This document shows positions 1 to 6,431 of a DNA stretch of 8,954 nt, piece after piece. Numbering within the stretch: the stretch's first letter is position 1; each line of letters starts with the position of its first letter. Location: NCBI GenBank assembly GCA_021790415.1, contig JAJYDZ010000044.1, positions 1-8,954 on the forward strand, in the 5' to 3' direction. The stretch is from Thermoplasmata archaeon (GTDB lineage: Archaea; Thermoplasmatota; Thermoplasmata; Thermoplasmatales; Thermoplasmataceae). The notes beneath the pieces are model-generated. The model ran no database searches, was not told where the DNA came from, and worked only from the letters and a program-made list of their open reading frames with translations. The position numbers and the translations under genes are program-made.

Positions 1-725
1 CAATGATCGGGAAAGGAATTATCTTTGATAGTGGTGGAATATCCATAAAACCATCTGCGGGAATGCAGGAAATGAAATTTGACAAGTGCGGGGCTTCTGC
101 AGTTCTTGGCGTGATGAAGGCTCTCAGCGAAATGAATGCCAAAGTTAATGTTATAGGGCTTGCACCATTAACAGAAAACCTTCCTGGAGGAAATGCCTAC
201 AAACCAGGGGACATATTGCGTCATTACAATGGAAAGACTTCAGAGGTAATAACAACTGATGCGGAGGGCCGTCTAGTAATGGCGGATGCATTGTCTTACG
301 CTGTTGAAAAATATTCTCCAAAGGCTATTCTCGATATATCAACACTCACTGGAGCTTGCGTAACGGCATTGGGGAATAATATAGCCGGATTGATGGGCAA
401 TAATCAGGAGCTTGTCAATAAAATGCTTGGCATTTCATCCAGAACTTGGGAAAAGGTCTGGCAACTTCCAATAGATGATGATTTCAGGGAGCAAATTAAA
501 AGCACGGTGGCCGATATCAAAAATACAGGCGGTTCTCAAGGGGGAGCAGAAACAGCCGGAGCCTTCCTTGAAAATTTTATAGGAACGACCCCATGGCTTC
601 ACCTCGACATAGCAGGTACTGCATGGACCCAAGAAAAAACCGCAAAAAAGGAATATGTCGGAAAGGGAGCAACCGGATTTGGGGTCAGGCTCCTTACGGA
701 ATTCTCAATTTCAATGTTTAACTGA
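1..725 (+). CDS. pepA: Leucyl aminopeptidase, peptidase family M17 (5'-truncated by window edge)
   Basis: This is the catalytic C-terminal half of a di-metal M17 aminopeptidase, which removes N-terminal residues from peptides in the cytoplasm. The reading frame is open to base 1, and the ATG at 3 is internal, so the real start lies outside the window. Counting that ATG as residue 1, all the expected catalytic residues are present with the spacing of bovine lens LAP (offset 246): metal ligands K4, D9, D27, D86 and E88, and catalytic K16 and R90. The signature reads TTDAEGRL, where the family pattern is NTDAEGRL. The late block PWLHLDIAGTAW and the closing KGATGFGVRLL are also typical. About 240 residues remain, roughly half the usual 480-500. 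The stop TGA lies 2 nt from the stop of the convergent ATPase gene. The family call is secure; the substrate preference is not shown. Confidence 0.96.
   Translation, partial: MIGKGIIFDSGGISIKPSAGMQEMKFDKCGASAVLGVMKALSEMNAKVNVIGLAPLTENLPGGNAYKPGDILRHYNGKTSEVITTDAEGRLVMADALSYAVEKYSPKAILDISTLTGACVTALGNNIAGLMGNNQELVNKMLGISSRTWEKVWQLPIDDDFREQIKSTVADIKNTGGSQGGAETAGAFLENFIGTTPWLHLDIAGTAWTQEKTAKKEYVGKGATGFGVRLLTEFSISMFN
634..649 (-). terminator. Paired oligo-T tracts downstream of the PINA-like gene, inside the aminopeptidase ORF
   Basis: Read on the minus strand, two T6 runs (649-644 and 639-634) lie about 80-95 nt beyond the stop of the ATPase gene. Oligo-T tracts are the usual archaeal termination signal. 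They fall in codons of the aminopeptidase around its QEKTAKKE segment, so lysine codons alone could explain them. Confidence 0.35.
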
Positions 726-727
726 TT

Positions 728-2512
728 TTAAGGAAAGGAGCATTTTATGCTCTTCCCATTTTTTATTGCTTTCTGTATTGCTGAACCAGCGCCACTGTCA
801 ATTTTGATTCTCACAATTCCTTTGTTGGAACTTATGGCCTGCAAAATAATAATATCATCAACGTAAATGTTTACGGAACTGTTCTTTTTTCCAGTGTCAA
901 GATAGATAATTCTGTTTTTTATAAGAGGTATAATATCAGTTTTATCATCACTTTCCTGCTCCTTTGCCTCAACGTCGATTCTTACCCGTAACTTCCTCTC
1001 TATTTCTGATATGGAAGCTCCTTTTCTACCTATAAGCCTTGCCATCATAGGTTCTGGTACACTAACTACGGCTCTACCTGAACCTTTCATCCTTACTGAT
1101 ATATTTTCTGTGCCAAGAAATTTTGATATTTCATCTTTTACCCTGTTTTTTACATCTTCAGAAATTCCAGCATCCTGCTCTTTGGTAACAGGAACGACAA
1201 CCACCTGATCACCAAAGGTATATATCTCATACTTCGGTTCATTTGAAGGATGTTCTGTTATAACTATAACTGGTCTTGAAAGATCATCCTGAGTCATACC
1301 TGATGGGACTTTGACAACATAGTGAACTCTTAAAATACTGGAAATATCTCCCTTGCTCACATAAAGAACAGTATCTATTACCTGCGGGATTAATCCAAGT
1401 TCGATTCTTCCTATGAATCTATGGATAGCGTCAATGGGTCTGGTTGCATGGACAACTCCAATCATTCCGACCCCGGCTAGTCGCAGGTCGCTGAATACTT
1501 TAAAATCTGTGGTGACCCTCATTTCATCAAATATTGTATAGTCGTTCCTCACAAGAAGTAATAAATCTCCAGTTTTTTCCATGGAACCATCTAGGGCTGT
1601 ATACTGTGTTATCTCCTTGTTGACTTGCAGATCCCTTGGTCTTTCCATAGTTTTTACAATGAGATTTTTTTCATTAAGTAGATTGGCAAGCGCCTGAACA
1701 AATGTACTTTTTCCTGCACCAGGGCTTCCAGCAACAAGAACTCCTGACGAACCTGAAAGGACCTGGTCTAAAATCTCCCGATCTAGTGAATAATCCTCAA
1801 TTGTAGTTGTTTTGATTGGTCTGACTGCCGTTATCTCAAGACTGCTTGCAAAGGGCTGCCTCGCAATTACAATCCTAAATTGACGAAGTTGAACTACAGT
1901 TGCGCCTAGATTATCCATCTCAATAAAGGATTCGTGGTCACCCCTTGCACGCTTAATAATGTTGTTAGCTATTGCTTCTGCTTCCGCTTCGGTTATCTCC
2001 TTTCCAACGATTTCTACCTTTATATGTCCAGGATAACCTTTCTTTAGCTTTGTCTTTGATCCGGATTTTATATGTGCGGAAATTGTCATATCATCAAAAA
2101 ATTCCTCGATATTCCTATTCATTGAATCTTTTGATTCCAGGTATTCAACCCGGATACCTTTTATTATGGCTATCTCTCTTTGAACGTTGTCCCCAGTGAC
2201 GAGGATTGCATCGTATTCTGCAGCAACATTGCGAATCAGATCATCTATTTCCCCAACTCTTGCCTTCTCTATCTGCCACTCACCTGGCCTTTTACCTGTT
2301 ATTTCGAGCGAGATCTTGCCATCATCTGCCATCATTCTGATTCGTTTTAGCTCCTCCAGAGCCGCGAAACCTATGCTCTTCCCTTCGTTAGCCTGATGCT
2401 CAACTTCAGACAACATAGCCTCTGTAAAAATAACACGAGAATCTATTTTATCCCTAATAAATTCATAAAATCTCCCGTCGACAATAACAGAGGTGTCTGG
2501 TATGTAATCCAC
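728..2512 (-). CDS. PIN domain/VirB11-PilT-type ATPase with KH domain (PINA-like, COG1855)
   Basis: This 594-residue protein has three recognisable parts. Residues about 1-125 form a PIN-like nuclease fold, with acidic residues at D6 (PDTSV), E36, D90/D91 and D108 (VTGDN). Residues about 230-420 form a VirB11/PilT-type secretion-like ATPase, with Walker A GSPGAGKST at 262-270 and Walker B TIFDE ending at D329/E330. Residues about 480-520 form a KH RNA/DNA-binding domain with the GRKG loop at 495-498. The architecture matches the widespread archaeal family COG1855. Its Sulfolobus islandicus member PINA is described as a hexameric ATPase that works with the Holliday-junction enzymes Hjc and Hjm and drives branch migration, so a role in recombination or repair is inferred here. 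The start is GTG at 2512. An in-frame TAA lies nine codons upstream, and a TATA-like TTAAATAA sits about 25 nt upstream, which fits a leaderless mRNA. Nuclease activity of the PIN part is unproven. Confidence 0.92.
   Translation of the reverse strand: MDYIPDTSVIVDGRFYEFIRDKIDSRVIFTEAMLSEVEHQANEGKSIGFAALEELKRIRMMADDGKISLEITGKRPGEWQIEKARVGEIDDLIRNVAAEYDAILVTGDNVQREIAIIKGIRVEYLESKDSMNRNIEEFFDDMTISAHIKSGSKTKLKKGYPGHIKVEIVGKEITEAEAEAIANNIIKRARGDHESFIEMDNLGATVVQLRQFRIVIARQPFASSLEITAVRPIKTTTIEDYSLDREILDQVLSGSSGVLVAGSPGAGKSTFVQALANLLNEKNLIVKTMERPRDLQVNKEITQYTALDGSMEKTGDLLLLVRNDYTIFDEMRVTTDFKVFSDLRLAGVGMIGVVHATRPIDAIHRFIGRIELGLIPQVIDTVLYVSKGDISSILRVHYVVKVPSGMTQDDLSRPVIVITEHPSNEPKYEIYTFGDQVVVVPVTKEQDAGISEDVKNRVKDEISKFLGTENISVRMKGSGRAVVSVPEPMMARLIGRKGASISEIERKLRVRIDVEAKEQESDDKTDIIPLIKNRIIYLDTGKKNSSVNIYVDDIIILQAISSNKGIVRIKIDSGAGSAIQKAIKNGKSIKCSFP
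732..764 (+). terminator. Hairpin plus T6 after the aminopeptidase gene, inside the convergent ORF
   Basis: A perfect 6-bp stem GAGCAT/ATGCTC (738-743 and 747-752) with a TTT loop extends outward, with small bulges, through GGAA and TTCC. It is followed by six T residues at 759-764. It begins 7 nt after the aminopeptidase stop and points the right way to end that transcript. It lies wholly inside the last codons of the convergent ATPase gene. On the other strand no T-run follows the stem. Archaeal termination depends mainly on the T-tract, so the hairpin may be helpful or incidental. Confidence 0.55.
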
Positions 2513-2529
2513 AATATTGTAAGGTATAC

Positions 2530-2541
2530 TGCTTATTTAAT
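2530..2541. promoter_or_regulatory. Shared AT-rich TATA-like element of a divergent promoter
   Basis: Only 46 nt separate the two divergent start codons (2512 and 2559). The single strong AT-rich element between them, TTATTTAA at 2533-2540 (TTAAATAA on the other strand), is centred about 25 nt from the leftward GTG. It is about 22 nt from the rightward GTG (2559) or 28 nt from the ATG (2565). These are TATA-to-start distances expected of leaderless archaeal transcripts in both directions. A shared bidirectional box is inferred from spacing only. Confidence 0.5.
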
Positions 2542-2558
2542 TCCTAGTATGCAATGTC

Positions 2559-3320
2559 GTGGAAATGGCTCGACTGGTTGATGGACATTCCCTTGTGGAG
2601 AGACTTAAATCCAACCTTAATTCAATCAATGAGCCTTATATCTTAGGATTTTCAGGTGGCTTAGATAGTTCACTTCTGTTGTATCTTTCTGATCAATTTT
2701 GCAAACCATGCGTAGTTGGAATTGAAGGATCGAAAGATATATCGAATGCGAGGATTGTTGCCGCTCACTATAAAAGACAACTAAAAATTGAGATTTTTTC
2801 GAAATCTGAGGTTGTTGAGGCAGCTTCTGTTGTGCTACGTGCAGATCCCAATTCATCAATTTTAGAGATTTCGTATGATGCGGTTTTGGCGGGATTATTC
2901 CAGAGATCTGATCGACATTATATTGTTACTGGTCAAGGTTCTGATGAAATATTCTATGGGTATTCAAAATTTGTTGATGGTAGGGAAAGTTCAAATGCAG
3001 AGAGTCTCCGCGTCCTTAAAGAAAGAACTATCCCTCGGGAGAACAAAATAGCGACAATTATGCAAAAAGAACTTATTACTCCATACCTTGATGATGATAT
3101 AATAGACTCTTTTGCAGGTCTTCCCCGAGAAATGCATATTTCAAAAGGCGTCGGAAAGTTCTTATTGAGGAAAAGTGCCATTGAAGCAGGATTCGATGTA
3201 AAATTTTCTGAATCGAAGAAACTGGCAGCCCAATACGGCTCCGGCTTTAAGAGTGTGATCGCCTCCGCAATAAGATCTGGCATTTTAGGAAATACGGAAA
3301 AAATAAGAGGGGACCTATGA
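2559..3320 (+). CDS. Stand-alone asparagine-synthase-like PP-loop ATP pyrophosphatase
   Basis: This is a 253-residue N-type ATP pyrophosphatase related to the synthetase domain of glutamine-dependent asparagine synthetase. Such enzymes activate a carboxylate or amide as an adenylate. Visible motifs are the PP-loop SGGLDSS (residues 32-38), GQGSDE with FYGY (125-135, compare GEGSDE-FGGY in AsnB), TPYLD (174-178), KFLLRK (200-205) and KKLAAQYGSG (220-229). The glutaminase domain, with its N-terminal catalytic Cys, is absent, so the enzyme must use free ammonia, borrow a glutaminase, or do something else. The start may be GTG 2559 or ATG 2565; the TATA-like element at 2533-2540 suits either. The gene overlaps the next by ATGA (3317-3320), so the enzyme and transporter are probably co-translated. 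It lacks the Cys residues expected of QueC. The fold and family are secure; the substrate is unknown. Confidence 0.85.
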   Translation: MEMARLVDGHSLVERLKSNLNSINEPYILGFSGGLDSSLLLYLSDQFCKPCVVGIEGSKDISNARIVAAHYKRQLKIEIFSKSEVVEAASVVLRADPNSSILEISYDAVLAGLFQRSDRHYIVTGQGSDEIFYGYSKFVDGRESSNAESLRVLKERTIPRENKIATIMQKELITPYLDDDIIDSFAGLPREMHISKGVGKFLLRKSAIEAGFDVKFSESKKLAAQYGSGFKSVIASAIRSGILGNTEKIRGDL

Positions 3321-4474
3321 AAAAATTGACGCCGGTTCAGTCAGTTGCACTTATGCTAATACTTCGTTTTGTGTATGCAATGAATTGGTATAATGTGTCG
3401 CCCTATCTTACTTCTATCAGCGGAACTTATGCAGAAGGATCATCTGGATCAGGGCTAATCCTATCGTCCTTTCTTCTTGGAGCTGGAATTTTTCAAATCC
3501 CTTCAGGATTTTTAGCTTCAAGGATCGGAACAAGAAATGTGGCTCTGTGGGGAATGATAATTATGTCTATTTCGGTGTTTCTATCGCCCCTATCTCCAGA
3601 TTTTATAATCTTCCTCGTATCAAGATTCTTTGTAGGTATCGCCTCAGCATTCTTCTTCTCCTCAGGTATAGTTTTGCTTGGGCAGATCGACAAAAAGAAT
3701 ATTGACGGCAAAATAACGATGTTCAATGTCTCATTTGCAGCCGGCGGTGGCTTTGGAATCATTCTCTTCGGTGAGCTTGGAAGGTTCATACCATGGCAAA
3801 CCTCACTTTATATTGCCGGGATTATAACGGCACTTCCTTCCATAATCGCTCTTGCAATGATTCCTAATCCGGGGGTTGTCAGAAAAACAATGAAAGGCAT
3901 TGCTTCTAAAGCCTTTTCCCCTTTAATGTTATTGCTTTCTCTGGGAATTGGCGGATATTGGGCATTAAACTTTACAGCGGTTGAGTATCTTAACCCTTAT
4001 ACCCTTTTTAGAACCGGATCGGTTAATGACGCTGGTGTGGTAGGAAGTATTGCACTTTTCTCAGGAATTCTTGGTATTTTCATACTTCCCTTTGCAAGAA
4101 AATATAAGCCGCTTATTGTTACCGGGGGTCTTGTGATATTTCTATCACTTCTTGTTATTTTGATACCTTTTGCCGATGTTACAGGATTAGGAGCAATAGC
4201 ACTTGCAGAGGGAATTTTCAGTATAACAATATTTTCTGCTGAATATTATTATGTAGTTCTCCTGGAAACAGATGAAACTGTTGTTCCATTAAGCATTGCG
4301 ACTATGAATTCCTTTCAGATTGGGTTGGGTTCATTGATTGCGTTTGTATTTTCCCTAATATACTCTTCAAACAAAGAACTAGCTTGGTATTCTTTAGGAT
4401 TAATCTCACTTATACTTCTGCCACTCTCCATACCTGTTTTATTAAAGGTAGAAAAGGTTTCACCCGCTACTTAA
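3317..4474 (+). CDS. Major facilitator superfamily transporter (operon partner of the PP-loop enzyme)
   Basis: This is a 385-residue, very hydrophobic inner-membrane protein with about 12 predicted transmembrane segments, in two six-helix halves separated by a basic loop near residues 185-200 (VVRKTMKGIASK). The loop between helices 2 and 3 reads GFLASRIGTRN (about residues 64-74), a degenerate MFS motif A in which the usual Asp is Ser. Its ATG overlaps the stop of the preceding enzyme gene (ATGA), implying translational coupling and a shared job, perhaps export of the product or import of the substrate of that enzyme. Its 3' end overlaps the convergent second MFS gene by 15 nt. It is not closely similar by eye to that second transporter, so the pair is probably not a recent duplication. 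The substrate cannot be inferred. Confidence 0.87.
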   Translation: MKKLTPVQSVALMLILRFVYAMNWYNVSPYLTSISGTYAEGSSGSGLILSSFLLGAGIFQIPSGFLASRIGTRNVALWGMIIMSISVFLSPLSPDFIIFLVSRFFVGIASAFFFSSGIVLLGQIDKKNIDGKITMFNVSFAAGGGFGIILFGELGRFIPWQTSLYIAGIITALPSIIALAMIPNPGVVRKTMKGIASKAFSPLMLLLSLGIGGYWALNFTAVEYLNPYTLFRTGSVNDAGVVGSIALFSGILGIFILPFARKYKPLIVTGGLVIFLSLLVILIPFADVTGLGAIALAEGIFSITIFSAEYYYVVLLETDETVVPLSIATMNSFQIGLGSLIAFVFSLIYSSNKELAWYSLGLISLILLPLSIPVLLKVEKVSPAT

Positions 4475-5695
4475 CAAAGAATCGTCCTGATATTTTACTA
4501 TCCTTGCCCAGAACAACAGGGTAACTGCTGTTATTAACAAACTTATCACTAATACTACAATCCAAAGAATACCCAGATTACTAGGAAAATACTGAATAAA
4601 AAACGTACCCATAACCGGTGCACTCGGCCCGATAACTCCAGCGATGACCTGGAATGCTCCAAAGTATTGCCCTCTCTTGTTGTATGGTGCTAGTCTGCTG
4701 ATGATTGTACTAATTATTGGTGCTGTTATGTTTTCTGCCATAGTAAGAACAAATACATCAATCAGAAGAAACGAAAAACTCCTGAAGAATATCAAAGCAA
4801 AAAAACCAAATGCATAGATATTAAGACCAATGAGTAACCTTATGTGATCCCTTATGCCTGCGAATATTTTATTAGTATACATTTGGAAAATTGCAACATA
4901 CAACCCATTCGTTCCGTACAATATACCAATCTCTACATCAGAAATATTGTCGTATGCTTTCCAGAACAATGTCAGAGTTGTACCCCATTGCCCCATTACT
5001 AGAAACATTATAGAAATTGCAAAAACTGCAAAGACAAAGGCGGCATCTTTTCTAGGAAAACTAAAACCACTTGTTTTTGGTTGTCTGTTTTCTGCTTTGA
5101 GTGTCTCTGGGACATACAGAAAATAGAGAACCATTTCAACTAAAGTCAGTATCGCAGGTACAAGAAAAATATACCCATAGGATATTCCTGCAATAAATCC
5201 TCCTATGGCTGGACCAATTGCAAATCCTATATTGAGAAGTATTCGCACAAGACCGAAGGCGTTTGTCCTTTCTGCCGCAGTAGTAGCATCAGTAATTATG
5301 ACATTATCTGCCGACCCCTGAATATTCATGAAAGGCTCTGTTAATATAAGGAGTATGTAAAAGATCAAAACATTTAGATCAAGAAATATACTTACGGATA
5401 TAAATAGGAATAGAATTGCGATAGCAGGAGTGGCCACAAGAAGCATCTTCCGCCTGCCAAGGCGGTCCATTAGATTTCCCCCGTAAATTCCAAATGGGAC
5501 TGATGTTACAGCCATTATAAATAGAACAATACCAATTGTAAAATAAGGAACATCTCGGATTTCATTAAGATACAAAGGTAGAAAAATCCATGCCTGAGAC
5601 CTTCCAAAAACTCGTATAAACTGATTAAATGATATTGTAGCTACAATTCTGTTTTTAAGAAGGCTCCTTACTGAACCTTCCTGAAAGTCTGGCAA
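4460..5695 (-). CDS. MFS transporter, drug/H+ antiporter-like
   Basis: This is a 411-residue integral membrane protein with about 12 membrane segments. It carries a complete MFS motif A, GNLMDRLGRRK (residues 73-83), and an antiporter-type motif C, GFAIGPAIGG (157-166) in helix 5. This combination is typical of the DHA1 group of proton-coupled drug or metabolite exporters. The best start is TTG at 5695: an in-frame TAA lies nine codons upstream, no ATG occurs near the N-terminus, and a TATA-like CATATAAG (5716-5723) is centred about 24 nt upstream, suggesting a leaderless transcript. It is a single-gene unit in its own direction, separated by 92 nt from the MazG-like gene upstream. The last codons overlap the convergent MFS gene. 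Efflux of toxic compounds is a family-level guess. Confidence 0.88.
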   Translation of the reverse strand: MPDFQEGSVRSLLKNRIVATISFNQFIRVFGRSQAWIFLPLYLNEIRDVPYFTIGIVLFIMAVTSVPFGIYGGNLMDRLGRRKMLLVATPAIAILFLFISVSIFLDLNVLIFYILLILTEPFMNIQGSADNVIITDATTAAERTNAFGLVRILLNIGFAIGPAIGGFIAGISYGYIFLVPAILTLVEMVLYFLYVPETLKAENRQPKTSGFSFPRKDAAFVFAVFAISIMFLVMGQWGTTLTLFWKAYDNISDVEIGILYGTNGLYVAIFQMYTNKIFAGIRDHIRLLIGLNIYAFGFFALIFFRSFSFLLIDVFVLTMAENITAPIISTIISRLAPYNKRGQYFGAFQVIAGVIGPSAPVMGTFFIQYFPSNLGILWIVVLVISLLITAVTLLFWARIVKYQDDSLLSSG

Positions 5696-5715
5696 ACGAT
5701 AACACCGTAAAATAC

Positions 5716-5723
5716 CTTATATG
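5716..5723 (-). promoter_or_regulatory. TATA-like box for the antiporter-like MFS gene
   Basis: On the minus strand CATATAAG lies about 24 nt before the TTG start codon. That is where a box for a leaderless archaeal mRNA should be, and it supports the TTG start. An additional AT-rich tract lies further upstream (5731-5740). Confidence 0.45.
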
Positions 5724-5787
5724 CTTCAGATATTTAATTTAGATGACACAGAAATTATGAATATTTCATATTTTGCTGAAACTTTAA

Positions 5788-6018
5788 TCAATCTGCCTTA
5801 AACACATCTTCTAAAGTCATAATGCTTGCAACTATTACCTGGATTAACTCCTTTCTTATCCTTTCTAGTTCTTCTTTATTTTTTACCGCTGACCAGAACT
5901 CTTCAAATTCTTCCAGAATTATTGAATGCGCCTCATGCAAACTAGATATTCTTCTGTACTTTTGACGCGCGTTATGAATCTCTGCAGAAATTTCATCTAG
6001 CATTTCTTTATTAACCAT
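5788..6018 (-). CDS. Small MazG-like (NTP pyrophosphohydrolase-like) protein
   Basis: This 76-residue, all-helical protein resembles the small stand-alone MazG-like proteins found in phages and many prokaryotes. It has the first metal-binding-type motif in ILEEFEEFW (Glu at 36, 37, 39 and 40). The second helix, RKELIQV, carries E57, but Gln60 stands where classic MazG enzymes have the Asp of ExxD. The spacing of 16 residues between E40 and E57 fits the family. MazG enzymes hydrolyse nucleoside triphosphates to monophosphates; whether this variant is catalytic is doubtful. The ATG at 6018 has a TATA-like TTAATATG about 24 nt upstream, and the gene is divergent from the zinc-ribbon gene. A second ATG at 6003 is possible. 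No toxin or antitoxin partner is adjacent. Confidence 0.7.
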   Translation of the reverse strand: MVNKEMLDEISAEIHNARQKYRRISSLHEAHSIILEEFEEFWSAVKNKEELERIRKELIQVIVASIMTLEDVFKAD

Positions 6019-6051
6019 GTATTGTTATATTTATCTAACATATTAACTACA

Positions 6052-6060
6052 TTAAAAATA
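6052..6060 (+). promoter_or_regulatory. TATA-like box for the zinc-ribbon gene
   Basis: TTAAAAATA lies about 40 nt before the GTG start at 6099. It predicts a transcript starting near 6082 with a leader of about 15-18 nt. That leaves just enough room for the Shine-Dalgarno site at 6088-6093, so the two signals agree. Confidence 0.35.
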
Positions 6061-6087
6061 CCTTAAACTTCCGAACTGGATTTCAAG

Positions 6088-6093
6088 GGTGAT
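6088..6093 (+). promoter_or_regulatory. Shine-Dalgarno site GGTGAT deciding the zinc-ribbon start
   Basis: GGTGAT matches the archaeal 16S rRNA 3' end. It stands 5 nt before GTG 6099 and 11 nt before ATG 6105, which favours the GTG as start. Confidence 0.6.
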
Positions 6094-6098
6094 ATAGC

Positions 6099-6257
6099 GT
6101 GAAAATGCTGGTAAGATGTAAGAGATGTGGTGACTTTTTCCAGATTGATAGAGAAGAGAATGACATTATAAGAACAGATCTACTTCCAGAATCCCAAACT
6201 CTTTGCCCCAAATGTAAAAATGAATTATCCAGTTATAAAAAACCAAAGAAATTTTAA
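6099..6257 (+). CDS. Small zinc-ribbon protein, function unknown
   Basis: This 52-residue basic protein has two CxxC knuckles: C7/C10 in VRCKRCG and C36/C39 in LCPKCK. They are 25 residues apart, the arrangement of a zinc ribbon, and a lysine-rich tail (KKPKKF) follows. The coding call rests on the paired CxxC motifs, a good GGTGAT ribosome-binding site 5 nt before the GTG, and a TATA-like box upstream. ATG 6105 is the alternative start and would drop two residues. The linker does not match the RNA polymerase subunit RpoP or the zinc ribosomal proteins L37e, L40e or S27ae that I can recall. A nucleic-acid or protein-binding role is a guess from the fold. It is divergent from the MazG-like gene and converges on tRNA-Ser. 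Confidence 0.72.
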   Translation: MKMLVRCKRCGDFFQIDREENDIIRTDLLPESQTLCPKCKNELSSYKKPKKF

Positions 6258-6280
6258 AGAGTAAAACTAATATTGTACAT

Positions 6281-6306
6281 AAATTGCGATTCTAATCTGC
6301 AATTTT
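6281..6306 (+). terminator. Inverted repeat between the zinc-ribbon gene and tRNA-Ser
   Basis: AAATTGC (6281-6287) and GCAATTT (6299-6305) form a perfect 7-bp stem around an 11-nt loop, and the right arm runs on into one more T. It starts 23 nt after the zinc-ribbon stop. Because the arms are A-rich then T-rich, either strand would give a stem ending in a short T-run, so it could serve both converging transcripts. The T-run is short, so termination activity is uncertain. Confidence 0.35.
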
Positions 6307-6328
6307 AAAATATTCTTCTTATGCTACC

Positions 6329-6335
6329 AAAAAAA
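6329..6335 (-). terminator. Oligo-T terminator after tRNA-Ser
   Basis: On the minus strand a run of seven T begins 3 nt after the tRNA discriminator base. This is the expected end of an archaeal tRNA transcript, here probably of the joint L15e and tRNA-Ser unit. Confidence 0.6.
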
Positions 6336-6338
6336 GTA

Positions 6339-6420
6339 CGCCGAGAGGGAGATTCGAACTCCCGATCCACAAAGGGAACCAGATCTCAAGTCTGGCGCCG
6401 TACCGCTGGGCCACCTCGGC
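6339..6420 (-). tRNA. tRNA-Ser (anticodon UGA)
   Basis: The minus strand folds as an 82-nt class II tRNA. The acceptor stem is GCCGAGG with TCTCGGC (one G-U pair). The D stem is GCC/GGC and the anticodon stem is CCAGA/TCTGG. The seven-base loop CTTGAGA carries anticodon TGA (6386-6388), reading UCA. A 15-nt variable arm with a short TCC/GGA stem and a T arm GGGAG-TTCGAAT-CTCCC complete it. The long variable arm and discriminator G73 are both typical of serine tRNA. No intron is present, and the 3' CCA is not encoded, so it must be added. The gene begins 11 nt after the L15e stop on the same strand, too close for a promoter of its own outside that gene. Confidence 0.96.
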
Positions 6421-6431
6421 ATTTCTATTGT

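Noticed and set aside
747..863. Plus-strand ORF beginning ATG at 747 with an AGGAAAGGAG-like purine run upstream
   Set aside because: It is wholly antisense to the end of the PINA-like gene. The purine run is one arm of the hairpin, and the frame encodes a low-complexity hydrophobic stretch with no family resemblance.
5751..5770. TATGA/TCATA inverted repeat upstream of the antiporter-like MFS gene as an operator
   Set aside because: It is only 5 bp in very AT-rich sequence and about 35 nt upstream of the TATA-like box; chance is a sufficient explanation.
5788..6257. Toxin-antitoxin reading of the two small divergent genes (MazG-like and zinc ribbon)
   Set aside because: They are divergent and not co-transcribed. 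Neither resembles a known toxin, and MazG homology alone does not imply a MazEF-type module.
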